From Arbacia lixula (taxonomy: Eukaryota; Echinodermata; Echinoidea; Arbacioida; Arbaciidae): a DNA stretch of 64,000 nucleotides. Every line of letters begins with the position of its first letter. Positions within the stretch are counted from its first letter, which is position 1. The notes under the pieces were generated by a model, which did not search any database, had not been told where the DNA came from, and was given only the letters and a program-made list of their open reading frames with translations. Location: positions 5,560,778 to 5,624,777 of the forward strand of contig OZ022586.1 in assembly GCA_963669155.1 (NCBI GenBank), in the 5' to 3' direction. Positions 40,156 to 53,188 of the stretch are shown in pieces. The translations under genes were made by a program, and so were the position numbers.

Positions 40156-41340
40156 GTGGTATGGGAGGGGAAGGGGGGCAGGGGTGGTAGGGGGCAGGGA
40201 AGGGGAGGCAGGGGAGGCAGTGGGCAGGGGAGGCAGAGGAGGGGAGGCAGGGGAGGGGAGGCAAGGGAGGGGAGGCAGGGGAGGGGAGGCAGGGGAGGGG
40301 AGGCAGGGGAGGGGAGGCAGGGAGGCAGGAGGCGGGGGCAGGGGAGGGGAGGCAGAGGAGGCAGGGGAGGGAGGGGTGTAGAGGCAGGGGAGACAGGGGT
40401 GGAGAGGCAGGGGAGGCAGGGGTGGAGAGGCAGGGGAGCGAGGGGGGCAGGAGAGGCAGGGAAGCTGGGGTGGAGAGGCAGGGGTGGAGAGGCAGGGGAG
40501 GCAGGAGAGGCAGGGGAGGCAGGGGGAAGGGGAGGCAGGGGATGAGGCAGGGGAGGCAGGGGAGGCAGGGGGGCAGGGGAGGCAGGGGAGGCAGGGGGAA
40601 GGGGAGGCAGGGGATGAGGCAGGGGAGGCATGGGAGGCAGGGGGGCAGGGGAGGCAGGGGTGGAGAGGCAGGGGAGGCAGGGGTGGAGAGGCAGGGGAGC
40701 GAGGGAGGCAGGGGAGGAAGGGGGGCAGGGGTGGAGAGGCAGGGGATCGAGGGAGGCAGGGGAGGCAGGGGGAAGGGGAGGCAGGGGATGAGGCAGGGAG
40801 GCAGGGGAGGCAGGGGGGGGGCAGGGGTGGAGAGGCAGGGGAGGCAGGGGAAGGGAGGGGAGGCAGGGGATGGGAGGCAGGGGAGGCAGGGGGAAGGGGA
40901 GGCAGGGGATGAGGCAGGGGAGGCAGGGGAGGCAGGGGAGGCAGGGGGGGGGGCAGGGGTGGAGAGGCAGGGGAGGCAGGGGAAGGGAGGGGAGGCAGGG
41001 GATGGGAGGCAGGGGAGGCAGGGGAGGGTGGGTGTAGAGGCACAGGGGAGCGAGGGAGATAGGGGAGCAGGGGTGGAGTGGCAGGGGAGGCAGGGGAAGG
41101 GAGGGGAGGCAGGGGAAGGGAGGGGAGGCAGGGGATGGGAGGCAGGTGAGGCAGGGGAGGGGGGGGTGTAGAAGCACAGGGGAGCGAGGGAGGCAGGGGA
41201 GGCAGGGGGTAGGGGTGGAGAGGCATGGGAGGCAGGGGTGGAGAGGCAGGGGAGCGAGGGAGGCAGGAAGGCAGGGGAAGCAGGTGGCAGGGGAGGCAAG
41301 GGGATCGAGGCAAGGGAGGCAGGGGAGGGGGAGAGAAGCG
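40156..41340 (+). repeat. G-rich minisatellite, about 1.18 kb
   Basis: The basic motif is GGGGAGGCAGGGGAGGCA with higher-order variants (GGTGGAGAGGCAGG, GGGGGAAGGGGAGG, GATGAGGCAG). Dense G3-G4 runs on the plus strand can form G-quadruplexes. Long frames on both strands (Pro-rich on minus, Gly/Arg-rich on plus) are composition artefacts. It ends about 300 bp before the FAM151-like first coding exon. Confidence 0.95.
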
Positions 41341-41635
41341 GAGTTCGGACTCGGTACGGTCTTTTCCAATGGGCCGCGCGCACGAATACGTCCACTCCCC
41401 TGCACGCAGTACCATTGGGAACAGATGAAAACACGTCTGCTATTGTGCGTTGCGTTGACCTGATCAATGCGTATTGATTATGCTATTATTATCTCCCGTA
41501 ACATTCCCATCGACACATCTTCAGCAGCCCATTGAGCAAACCGAATCCACTGTTGTCGTTATTGTCGTTTCGTTGATCGAAATTCGTGGGAAGACGAGAG
41601 GATTATCTGATCCCGGCTTGTGTCGCGGGCTCGGG

Positions 41636-41888
41636 ATGAGATCTGCTTCGCTGTATAAGATGCCTGTATACGTGGCGAGCAGCAGCACGTCAGGCGGCAG
41701 GTCTCGACCCATGCGCTTCAGGTTCCTTCCCCGGAGGATGTGGCGGATACGACGAGTGGTTATCGCTAACTGGCGAGCCCTGACCGTGGCCCTGCTCACA
41801 TTGACCACGGTGTATTTCGTCTTCTCGATTCGAAGCAGAGCTCTGAAGACGGCGAGGAAGAATTATGGGTCGGAGCTACGAGCATTCC
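41636..41888 (+). CDS. FAM151-like exon 1 (cytoplasmic tail and membrane anchor)
   Basis: It encodes a basic stretch (RFRFLPRRMWRIRR) and the hydrophobic ALTVALLTLTTVYFVFSI, then ends ...GCATTCC at a GTAAGTAGG donor (phase 1). GC-rich compared with the flanking DNA, as expected for a real exon. Confidence 0.8.
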
Positions 41889-44635
41889 GTAAGTAGGTCG
41901 CATTGTTTCTCTTATTTGTCCGCCTGGCCAAGTGTATTCCATCCAAGCTATAGACATACACTCCATTCCTACTCTCACCTCCTCCTTCTTTGACCTTATC
42001 TTGAACTTTATCTTCAGTTTGATTTTGATCTTTCGCTTATTTTCAATCTTGATCTTATTTTGAACACATTATAGGTTAATTGAAGAATATTTATTTGCTC
42101 TTAATCTTAAGTATAAAGAATTTATTCTTTGATTTGTTTAGTCTTCTTTTTATTTGTTTCTTCGCCGGGTTAAAAAGGTGAAGCTCCATCAATAAGCTGG
42201 TATTGTTCTTCCTTGAGGCTCTGTGTACAAATAGCACAGCAACAGCAATACATATAGTAACATGAACATGCTGAAATATACACCAAAATATTCATTGGTC
42301 GTGCCGTCGTGGTAGTATACTGTACACTCTTGGGATAACATAAAAAAACACCCACAAATCTTTTTTTATTCACAGTGATTATTTTTTTTGATTTTCTTTC
42401 ATTCATTTGCAACATAACAACATAGAATGAATGAGCACGGGGCATAAGAATAACGCAACCGCTTGAAAATGATGCCCTGTAACATAATTGACTACAGCAT
42501 ACCAAGTTATCTTCGTGAACAGGTAATGACACTTTCACTATTGATGATCACTTTGCAAGAGTTGATTACTTGCATTACACTGTACTTCAAGCAGGAGAAT
42601 GGGGTACATATGTCGCACTAAATGTATACAAATTGAGCCCCGCGCGTCTCCCGCTGTCTCAGGAAGAGGCCGGATTATCTCTCTCAATCCCATAGGCAAG
42701 ACACTATTTTAGAGATGACATGAGATTATCAGTGAGTGGTAGTGAAAGGGCTTGTCCACCGAAAGGACGAATTCAGCGAACCGCAATCAAAATCATCCAT
42801 TACATTCAATGTTGCCTATTAACAACATTGATATACCATACGCGTAGGAATGTGTACACGTGGTGGGAGGCCATTGGCGACTGTATTTATGGTGTAATGA
42901 AGATGGTTCTCGACATCAAATACGGTTTGTTTGATCACATCTTCCATTCTGGTTTGTTAGTTTGTATGCCATGAAGTCAACACAGGACTGCGCGTGGGAT
43001 CGGTAACATCTGTTAGGCTGTATTGATAAACATGGTTGTATGCACTGTGCGCTCTTCCATATCGCTATCGTTATCGTGAATCCAAAACGCATTTCGGTCC
43101 CGGGCTATGTTGCATATAGGTTTTCAATTACATGTATTGTAACTTACCCATGGTCAATGGTAAGTACTATGGTAAAAGCCAATGAGCCCTCGCTATTGCA
43201 CCCGTTGCCATGGTAGTTACCATTGATAGTAATTGAAGACCTATATGCACCAGCCCAGGATGATTTCTTTCTGCCCATTCTTCAATCCAGTCTTTTCATG
43301 TTCTTCTATCCTCTTGCTTTCTTTTCCCCTTTTCTTGTTATTCTTCCTCTTCCTCTTCTTTTTCCTCTTCTTACAGACAGGGTCCGTTAGGAAAAGGATA
43401 CCCTGTATGAATAACTTGGACATGAATCATTAAATTCCTCTTTCTCCTCTTCTGCTTGAACAGCTTCTTTGTTTTCTCTATCTCCTACTCTTTGTTTCTT
43501 AATACAAATTGTCATGTGCTCCTCTCCCATAATTGATTTCCCTCCTCTTCCCCCTCACCCCCTCCGCCCCCTCCTATTGGGAACATCAATGCACACCTTT
43601 AATATTATTTTGTATTATTTTGTAGCAGCTAGGGGCCATGCATGCCCAGACAGTCCAGAAAGTTTCAGGCCATCCTTCCATCAATCTTCCCTCTATCTCC
43701 CCCTTTCTATCCATATATGTATGGGCCATATTGCCCATCTCCCCTGTGCTACCCCTTACCCCTTCCTCTCTCTCCCTCGCATCCCCCCCTCCATCGCTGT
43801 CTAAAAACGCTCCTCTCCCGCTTTTACCCCCCCCCCCCTCCCCCCTACTCTCTCTTTCTGCTGCTCTCGCTCCAACTCGCGTAATGCTTTAGGTCAGAGG
43901 TCATTGCCACACTCAGGGAGACTCGTGTCCCAGATTGACATGTCAAAGGTCACAAGAGAGAAACACCTAGCCATGTTGTTTCAAGTCTCTGTTTTCTCAA
44001 TCATATGTGAGCAGAACCGGGGAAGAGGAGAACAATATAATGTGATTACATTGACCCTACAGTTATGCCCCGTTCAAAAAACAAAAAGCAACAACGCCAA
44101 ACTAACAAACTATATAAACATAACAGAACACAAAACAATTCTTTCTTCAAAAAGTGTTTCTTTACGTGAAGCAAGTAAGTTTTGTGTGAAAATGCATGTA
44201 TATTCATAAAAAAAATATATAATAGAAAAAACTATTCAGCGTGACTCATACCTTTTTGAGACAGTGCTCGTGATTTGCTTGTTCTGACATTGCAAGGATG
44301 AAGAAGATTCAGTTTTCGTGATTTGATTTACTGACTTTGCAAGGAAAAGATAAAATCCTTTCCGGGAGACAATGTCCTTCCGTTACACGTTAGTTTTCTT
44401 TCTTTTAGACAGTGTATACAGTATATGGTTTTAAAACATATTGCCCCTCACGCGCACACGCACACAGACGCGTATACGCAGGCGTCTGTATAAATAAATG
44501 TATATAAATGAATATCTCACGAACCTATTCTCTTACGGGCACAAATGTCATGTGCTTGTCCCACCCGATATTAGTAATAGTACTTAGTTTTTTCAAACAT
44601 TTCATGTACATTATACACCCCCACACACCCACCCA

Positions 44636-44700
<65 letters not shown>

Positions 44701-47700
44701 CTCACACACACACATTAACACACACATACACACAAATGAAATAACAGCAGCGATGAACGAATAGTACATGTATTTGCAATGGTGTAGTGTTGCACAGAAG
44801 GAGTAGAACAAAGATCAGTGAAAAGTGGTAGTGACGTCATTATCTGTTCGCAGAGGTTGCAGCCTCCACCACCTAAATCATGTAAATAGTAAGTAGTAGT
44901 TGTAGTAGTAGCAGGGTGAAAATGTGTTTTTTTTTAGATCTCCGTGGTAGTAGCGATCCAAGTCTGCATAATAATCACCTGGACCCTACTCGGTCCATGC
45001 TTGGTAGAACCAGAGAGGTGAAAGGGAGATGGTAAAACCATGGGTAAAACCTTCCGCAGTCAGAGGGGGTAATACACGAAGGTGAAGCGGGGCGGAAGGG
45101 GGGTGGGGATGATGGGGGGGGGGGGGGGGGGGGGTGATTGGGGTGGGGGTGGTAGTAGTAGTAGTAGTAGTGTATTAGTAATGATTGTATCATATGTGAT
45201 GCAAGGAGCTTATCAATCAAGGCATCGTTATCTGCGGTTGTATTAACATCTTTGTATAACAGCGGAGCGTCCTATACACTGTATAACTGTTGAACCTTCC
45301 ATATCCATACATTGTCATCCCCTACTTTTCCTCTCCCAATTCACACGCTCCCTGCTACTACACAGACCGAGACCGAGCGCGGAATATTGCAGGTATTTTT
45401 GATACTTTCGATTATGATCCTGTTGTTTTACTCCGTGACTCTGTGTGAAGCGAAACACTCAACTAACTTTCAAGACTACACCTGCCTAAACCAGAAACAA
45501 CACTGTCCTTCCCAACTGAGTCTGGCTTCCAAGCTTTGGTGCTTTTTCTCATTTTCACCCAGCTACCCTTAAAAACCTATCCACCACCTATCCCCTATTC
45601 TACACCCATTCCCACCACCACCACCACCACCACCACCACCATCACCTCACCGCCACCACCACCGCCACCACCACCGCCACCACCACTACCACCACAACAC
45701 CATCACTAACACTACCACTACATCCACCACCACCACCACTACCACCACACCACCACCACCACCATCACCACCACTACCACCACCACCACTACAACCACCA
45801 CCACCACCACCACCACTACCACCACCACCGCTACCATCACCACCACCACTACCATCACCACCACCACCACCACCACCACCACCACCACTATACCACCACC
45901 ACCACCACCAATGCCACCACCACCACTGCCACCACTACCGTCCCCACCACTACTACCACCACTACCACCACCACTACCACCACCACCTCTACCACCAACA
46001 CCACCACTACCACTACCACCACCACCACCACCACCACCACCACCACCACCATAAAGTCGTAGCAGAATCAATCACTGCCAGCACCAACTACACAGCGGCA
46101 TATCACATTCAGCACCTTTACCCCACCATTCCACCAACACAACTGCACCCATCACCATCACGTCTACAGCTAGTGATGATAATCATAGTAATAACGCCAC
46201 ACCCAACCCTCCCATACATTATCCTACAACCAATATCACAACCTCAAAACACACCACCATCACTTTTATTCTACATCGAACGGTGGTGATGAAGATAGTA
46301 ATAACAGCAACGCCCCCCCCCCTCCCCCGCCCCTCCCCCTTCATATTCTCCTATGACCAATCCCACCTTCCAAAAGCTCACCACCATCACTTCTACAACT
46401 GATCAAACTAATAAGTTTGATATGATAGTAATAACGACAACAACAACAACAAACCCATTCACCCCTCCCCCCCCCCCCCCCTATATTCTCCTGGAACCAA
46501 TTAACATCCCTGCCGATGCCAAGATGACCGTGTCCACGGCGGGTTATTACACCTTGACCCAATAATTAATGAAGCTGGTCATGATCAGATCACTGGAGAC
46601 AGGGGGCATTTTTTCCCTCCCCGACATGCACGTACTATGTTTGTTTTACAGGAGAGAAGAAAAGGAAAGATCATGTGATTATATTTAACAGCAGACTTGT
46701 GTGGAGTGAATTGTACTAATTATACAAGGTCATAAATCCAAACTTTTGCCACATACCTAACACGAATGACTCGCTAAATGACTGACAGAGAAAGTGATTG
46801 TCCATTCTAACCTTCATGTACTTGAAGCTCACACCTACACCCCCCCCCCCTCCCCCTCCCACCCCTTCCCCGCCTTAGCCCTTTCTAATGTAACGAGGGT
46901 TTTCTGGACAGTCTGAAAAGGTAGAACTGCACGTTCCCCCCTCCCCACTCTGCCCCCCCTCTCCCCTTCCCTCGCCGCTCCTAAACACACCCGCACCGGA
47001 CGACTCGACACACTGACTGTGATTCCCTATGATTGGGCGATCAGCCAGCTCAGCTCGTTAAGAGCCATTGTCACTGCCTGTTCCAGTAATAACAGACATG
47101 GTTTCCATACTTGCAATATTTAGTTTGGCACGCATTAAGTTAAAGGGAAACGGGGCAGTCAAAGAAAAGGGTGCAATCATGGTTATAGGCCTCATGGAAA
47201 ATACCCGGATCACTGAGCTCAAATGTGGCCTTACTTTTTCCATTCGGCCGTCGGTTCAACTTTGTTCCACTTAATGCAAAACAATAAATAGACACATGAA
47301 CATGAATAGAAAATAAATATATCAAAAACAGAAAAAAAAACGATATTGCTTGAGAGGGTAGCAGCCAGAAAGAGAAACCTTATAATAGGCCGACTCGGGT
47401 TACCTAGCCTTGGGCGATTTATGGACCCTGTCTATTGCAATTTACTTGTGATTGGCATAAATCGTACCTATGTACATTACGTATAGGGGATTGGACTCAC
47501 CATCAATTCATATCAAGGGAAGCTTATTGCGGTGAACTACTATAGGCGTGTAGTAATTATGTGTACAACACAACATTGTCTTCACATGAATTATGTGTTT
47601 TGACTGCAACGGGACGCACGTGGTCAAATGAGGATATGTCTTAAATACTGGGTGTCTTTACAAATGTCATGAAATTCGGGAGAAGGCAGCAGTATATTCT

Positions 47701-50434
47701 AACGATAACGTACGTGTACGAAATTTCACAGTCATAGCTTCACGAACATTTTCAGATAAAGGTAAAAACTATTCTCGTTTATGTTTGAGAAGCTCTGACC
47801 ATTATAGTCAACGTTCTTAATCGCAATGCGGGCATCGCTCCCATTGAACGCATGCACTGTGAAGCGAACCGGTGCGGATCATTGTGCACAGCGAACTCCA
47901 AACTCTATGCTTTTCATTTCGACTCACCGAAAACCTCCGCAAAATCCAGCGATCGCTATAGTGTTATTATTAGAGGGGGAAATTCTGAATTTAGTAGTAC
48001 TTCTTCCATTCCCCATGTGTTTTTTTTTTTTTTTCATTTTACAAATTTAATTTATTGGACCCGCAAAAGGGACACCCCGTTTTTTTTTATACTGTATTTA
48101 GCTGAAAGCTAAACACGCAGCACTGGCTCTGTTAAGTCTGTTTAAATCAGCTATCGATTCATTTTTGCGCCATCAGTCACATGAATATGACAAGCCTTGG
48201 GTATAATATTATTCTACATGACACTTGAATATTTGAATTCGGCGTCGATCGCTGGGATAAACATGGACATAATTATATGTTGTAATCGTGGTTCATGCAC
48301 TATTTTAAATGATTCTATTTTGCTCGCAAAGTGATAATCTACATTGAAATGTGACTTTCAATATGAGTTGAGCAAGGTGAATTATGTAAAATCAGAAAAT
48401 ATGATTTACGAAAGTATGGTAACTGAATCGCTGAAAATTGCACATGGCCATGTGCTCTTGGCACGTAAGACATGCTGTTTTGTATTTGATCTCCCAATTG
48501 CGTGTAACACACTCAACTCTTTATTTACTATGTGTGTATTTCTTCCCCATTAATGTAAATACATCCAAAAAGAGATTTAGGGAGAGGGGTTTTCTAATCC
48601 CTGCTCTGCTACAGGACATACGTGCATGGCTGCAACTCTGTCAGTCCATGTACTGATGAATATAATACTAAGAATGGCCTGTAAGGGACATGCATCGCAA
48701 GCTCGCAGATAATTTATCACATTGATTTCAATATTCGCAAACCATACATAATTCACAATTGGAGTGTATTTACTCTGGTAGACATGTTTGATGTGTGAAT
48801 TTGTTTGATTTGTGGATATACTGGAGAGCGGCACCTGTGCGTTTTACTGTTTGGAGAAGCCGTTCCTGCAAAAAGAGTCAATAAGCCAGTCAATATCCGC
48901 AAGAATTCAAGTGGGATGGGGATTGCATGGACGGGGCGGGTAGGGGTTTCATGAGGATAACCACAATGGGGTGGGCTGAGGGGTAAAGAGTGTCGTGGTA
49001 GTGAAAGTGGTGGTGATAGTGGTAGTGATCGTGGTGCTGGTGGTCGTTGCGGCAGTGAGGGTGGTAGTGATGGTGGTAATGATGGTGATGGTAGTAGTGG
49101 TAGTGGTGGTAGGCGTGGTGGTGGTGGTAGTGATGGTGATGGTAGTAGTGGTAGTGGTGGTAGGTGTAGTGGTGATAGTGATGGTGGTAGTGATGGAAGG
49201 TGTGGTGGTGGTAGTGATGGTGATAGTGGTGGTAGGAGTGGTAGTAATGGTTGTGATTGTGGTAGTGGTAGTGTTGGTGGTAAGAGTGACGGTGGTGGTG
49301 GTCGGAGTATTTGAAGTGGTGGCGTTGGTCGTGTTGGTGGTAGCAGTGCGTGGTGGTACTAGTGATAGTATTGGTAGTGGTGGTAGTAGTGGTAGGACTG
49401 GTGGTAGTGGTAGGAGTGGTAGTGGTGGTGTTGGTAGTGATGGTAGTGGTGGAACTGGTGGTGATGATGGTGGTGATTATGGTGGTAGTGTGGTAATAAG
49501 GGTTGGTGAAGAGGATGCTTAAGTGTTGCCCCAGACTGCAAGAAGGGATGAAGAAGCTATTTTTGTATTTATTTATTTTTTATTTTTTATTTATTTGTTT
49601 ATTTTATTTTTTATTATTTTTTTTTTTTGGGTGGGGGGGGGGGGGGGGAGGGGGGGGTCGGACCAGAGTGGCATTGGTTCTTGTAAGGATGAATGGGTGG
49701 TCGATGGTAGAAGAACACGCGAGGAGCGAGATGTAACTCCCACTTTCTGTACACGTTCTTGCTAGGTTAAAGTGCTGGGTTTTAGTGAGTTTCATAACTT
49801 TTATGAAAGGGATACACTATTCTAGCCTACCTTTAATATATATTATGCTTTTCTTGATGGCTATTTTGTGCGAAAAATGACTTCCATTGTTCATGTATTT
49901 CCTTCCTGTACGCTAGCGCTTTAAGTTCATTTATTTATCATACATTTACATGTTCCCTATTTGGTTTCTTTATTTCCCTTGCCAGAAATCTTTTTCAGTC
50001 CTCCGGAGGATGAGTTTGACAAGGAATTTCGTGGTAAGTATGTTCTAAGTGTTGTTGTGTGCTTAGATTGACATTTTGTATGAGACATTAACACACATGG
50101 TTATCCTTTATTATGGCCTCCATATACAAATAGTATCTCTACACATAATGGACTTCTTGTACGGCACATGTGGAGTTAATTAAGGGCACGCCACATTCGG
50201 AGGGGAACAACGCGAGGCATGTAGGGAGGGTACAGAACCGGAATATGAAAACATGGACAGTACATATAGTACGGTCCATGGTGAAAAGAACGGAGAGGGC
50301 GAGACAGCGAGAAGGCGAGAGCGGGAAAAGTGCGGATTGTGGAAGTGATGTTTATAGATGGCATGGTAAAAGGGGTGGGGGCGGAGGGATTGATACTGAT
50401 GAGTAAGAAACAGAAAGAGGGAGAGATGGGGGTG

Positions 50435-50501
<67 letters not shown>

Positions 50502-53188
50502 GGGAAGAGGGAGAGAGGAAGAAATGTAAAGAGTTGTGGGAGGTGGGGGGGGGGGCGAGGTAATACTGATTAGTAAAGAGACAGACAACAGAGAAAGCGT
50601 GGGGCATGGTTAGGGAGAGTCGGCCGGATAAACATATGAGGAAGAGAGAGAGAGAGAGACAGGTAGAGGCAGTATAAATACTTTAATTTTCAGAGATATA
50701 AAGATGCAGACAGAGAGACAGAGACGGAGAGTACGAAAGGCTGAGATAGGGGTAAGGGGGGGGGGGGGGGGGGTTGCGGAGGGGGAACACTATTAACACG
50801 CGAGGAAAGGGAAATAATCTCCCGCAACAATAATAATTTTCTGTCAGTACAATTCGAGTGATATTGACGTATCAGTCATGTATTTGCTAATCATCTCGAG
50901 GATGTAGAGGAGTGTAAATGAAGTGCACACGTGGCATGGAAGCAGGAGAGGTAGCTAGAGGCTTCGAAGACCGAGATGAGAGGGAAGGGGAGGGGGAAGG
51001 GGGAGGGGGTAAGGGAATTGAATATGATCTATACATCATTTGTTTCAGTTTTGATTTTGTGAGGTCACGTGCCATTTGCTCCCCGGTTATGTAGTGTTCT
51101 GTGTGATTCCATAAATTGCTCCCTGTCCGGATTTTCATGCAAGTGTGACGTGTGTGTGTCAAACTATGTGTACAATGATATATCACATGCACAGGTAAAA
51201 TGTTGAATATCCATTTGAGAAAAAAAAAACCTTTAAAAAATTATCTTGCAAGTGACGTAACTAAATTTACAATTCGAAAATTTGTATTAGGAACAATTTA
51301 ACTGGAATGTGGACTTTGACCGTTTATTATTTTATCTCCTTGTAGACAAATCGAGATTACCGCCCTCTGTCGAGACGATGGAGGATAAGCCCAGGGTACA
51401 CACGGGCGACGCACTTTTGAGCTACTTCCTCACGATGTACGTCGACGGGATGGAGATCACGTGGTCGAGTGCGGTCAACAGCCGACGCCTGCTTTACCAG
51501 GCAATGCAAGGTGTGTGGACTCTCATGTGTCATATGGAATGGCATGAGATATGATTAAAAAAACACACGTATGAACAGTTTGTCTAATATCACATATATC
51601 AACAATTTGCTTACAAAGGAATGTTTCAACAGTTAAGATATAGGCATCAACGGATAGCTTTTTAGAAAGACACGAATCAACAGTTAGTTTAAAAGGCATG
51701 CATGAAAAGTAAGTTTTAAAAGATATGTATCAACATTAAGCGTTGGAAGACATATATCGACCATATGATTTCAATTATATCAACCATTAGATTTAAACGA
51801 CATTTATCAACCATTAGATTAAAATACATATAAGAGTTTGATTTGTGTTTTGCCCCTATTGCTCAGATTACATGCTGATGATGGTGGAGGCAGATGTCCA
51901 GGTAAGATGGGCAGACGAGAAGACCAAGACGAACGGGACGGTCTTGATAGCGCCCTCTGCGTCCAAGCTGAATGATGAAGGCATTGCTTTGCGGCAGTAC
52001 CTCTATTTCTTGTCTTCGTATTCAAATAAAGGCGTGCAGCTGAACTTCCCGGACATGGACGCCGCCAGCCTAGCGCTTCCGATGTTACAGAGCATGAAAG
52101 AATTGCTCCACGCTCCTGTGTGGCTGCATGCCGATGTTCTTCCCGGTCCGAACCGGGCGGAAGTTCCGATTGACCCCGCGCGCTTCGTGACCTTGGTGCA
52201 GAGCACGTTTCCGAGTTCCACGCTGAACCTGGGGTGGGCGAGCGAATGGAGCCCTGATGCGCCGCAGATCCGCTACTCGTGGTTCAACGCTATCGAGATG
52301 GCCAAGATCTGCGCGGGCGTACGTCAGCCCGTGTCGTTCAACATCCGCGCGGTGTACGCCGTCAAATCCATCCGGCAGATCCGTTTCCTGTTAAGCCTCA
52401 CCAATCGCTTCACCGTGACGGTCTGGACGCATATGTACGACATCATGCCTCTTCCAGACTTGACGTACTTCAGAAAGCACGTGGATCCGAAGCGTATACA
52501 CTACAACCTGCCTGAACACTTCCTTGAAAGCATCAAGAACGTTAACGGGCAACAAGCGGCTCCCGCGGGGTCGGACATCAACGTCTGGAACCGCAATCTA
52601 TGGCAGCCGGTGTTGATCGACGACGATTCGCTGGTGTTTCTTGGATCGGAGCAGGCGGTGCTTGAAGGTCCAGGCAGCTGGATCGTATCTAAGGTGCCTT
52701 ACCAAGCTGAGCTGCAATCCAAAGGAAGAACTGTAGTCGTGGAAGGCAAAATTCAGTTCCTGACACGCGATTCGTCGAAAACCACGAAAGGCGAAGCAGC
52801 ACGAATTATCCTCCGATCGTCTGGTGTTAACCCGCCCCCACCAGATAAAGTCCAAGGCGTGCAGCTAGTCGTAAAACCAGACGGTTTCATAGAGCTCTCA
52901 GGAGCGAATATGCACCACTCGGCACTGTACGACTTAAGGACGAGTGCTCATTTGCCGCGAAACGACTGTTACCTGTTTAAGCTCGTCGACAAAGGCGAAG
53001 ACTATCCCATTTTCTGCGAAGTGAAGTTAACCAAGTGTGAATCAGACGAGGCAGATTTAGAACCCTTAGCGGTATCGTTACACTATAAAATGCCTTACGA
53101 AGCGGACCGCCAAATGTTTTATGTAGTTGTCAGTGCCTTAGGTGGAAAACAACCCCTTATCATTGAGAACCTAGTTGTGTATTCATAA
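41636..53188 (+). CDS. FAM151/menorin-like membrane protein (four exons)
   Basis: The CDS joins 41636-41888, 49986-50033, 51346-51510 and 51867-53188, with GT-AG introns all in phase 1, for 595 aa. Residues 1-40 are basic and 47-65 form one membrane anchor, suggesting a type II topology. From about 110 the FAM151 domain begins: GDALLSYFL, TWSSAVNSRRLL, MLMMVEADV, QLNFPDMD, PVWLHADVLPGPN and TLNLGWASEW are family marks. This fold is related to glycerophosphodiester phosphodiesterases, and E/D of VEAD and H of LHAD are candidate active-site residues. The last 250 residues (from WQPVLIDDDSL) resemble the C-terminal beta-rich part of longer members. Menorin in nematodes acts in dendrite patterning; a role here is unknown. 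The start is uncertain: Met at 41474 and 41660 are in frame too. Confidence 0.88.
43102..43256. mobile_element. Foldback (MITE-like) element, 155 bp
   Basis: GGGCT..TGCATATAGGTTTTCAATTAC on the left is mirrored by GTAATTGAAGACCTATATGCA..AGCCC on the right, and inner CCATGGT/ATCAATGGTAA motifs also pair. Confidence 0.7.
44637..44740. repeat. (CA)n microsatellite
   Basis: CACACA with a short CGCGCG interruption near 44648 and later ACATACACAC variation. It continues the CA-rich stretch that begins near 44450. Confidence 0.92.
45604..46055. repeat. (CCA/ACC)n microsatellite, about 450 bp
   Basis: Mostly CCACCACCA with CCT, CTA and CAT variants. Poly-Gly and poly-Val frames on the minus strand are artefacts. 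Complementary to the GGT-rich tract at 48988-49512 in the same intron. Confidence 0.93.
47690..48085 (+). mobile_element. Dispersed element, continuous relative of 17930-19398
   Basis: It shares CATAGCTTCACGAACATTTTCAG, TTTATGTTTGA, CCATTGAACGCATGCA and GCAAAAGGGACACCC in the same order as the interrupted copy in the receptor gene. No terminal repeats or coding capacity were recognised. Confidence 0.6.
48988..49512. repeat. (GGT/GTA)n microsatellite, about 520 bp
   Basis: GTGGTAGTGATGGTGG-type repeats on the plus strand; the 175-codon Val-rich frame is an artefact. It is followed by an AT-rich (TTTAT)n tract (49560-49628) and a G16 tract (49633-49648). Confidence 0.93.
49986..50033 (+). CDS. 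FAM151-like exon 2 (48 bp, stalk)
   Basis: A TTTCCCTTGCCAG acceptor and GTAAGTAT donor, phase 1 at both ends, encoding IFFSPPEDEFDKEFR. It joins exons 1 and 3 in frame and gives a short acidic linker between the anchor and the FAM151 domain. Confidence 0.72.
50431..50515. repeat. (GA)n microsatellite
   Basis: GAGAGA run with AAAGAGAGACAG interruption, within a broader purine-rich region (50280-50770) that ends with a G18 tract (50756-50773). All in FAM151-like intron 2. Confidence 0.9.
51346..51510 (+). CDS. FAM151-like exon 3 (start of FAM151 domain)
   Basis: A CTCCTTGTAG acceptor and GTGTGTGG donor, 165 bp, phase 1. It encodes TGDALLSYFLTMYVDG and ITWSSAVNSRRLLYQAM, the first recognisable block of the family. 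Confidence 0.88.
51867..53188 (+). CDS. FAM151-like exon 4 (main catalytic-like domain and C-terminal domain)
   Basis: An ATTGCTCAG acceptor, then 440 codons to TAA 53186-53188. It starts DYMLMMVEADVQVRW. It is markedly GC-richer than surrounding DNA and free of stops over 1.3 kb, a strong coding sign. Confidence 0.93.

Larger units (their letters stand above)
41889..49985 (+). other. FAM151-like intron 1, 8.1 kb, microsatellite-rich
   Basis: No other gene recognised. It contains a foldback (43102-43256), a (CA)n tract (44637-44740), (CCA)n (45604-46055), (GGT)n (48988-49512), a dispersed-element copy (47690-48085), several C/G homopolymers and pyrimidine-rich stretches near 43230-43880. The remaining DNA appears unique. 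Confidence 0.6.

Noticed and set aside
40094..41467. Three Pro-rich minus-strand frames of more than 420 codons, and Gly/Arg-rich plus-strand frames
   Set aside because: All frames are open on both strands over a minisatellite, as expected from a stop-free repeat unit; no start context, splice sites or domains.
45739..46071. Gly/Val-rich frame
   Set aside because: Translation of the (CCA)n tract; not a cuticle or silk protein.
48995..49522. 175-codon Val-rich frame
   Set aside because: Translation of the (GGT)n tract.
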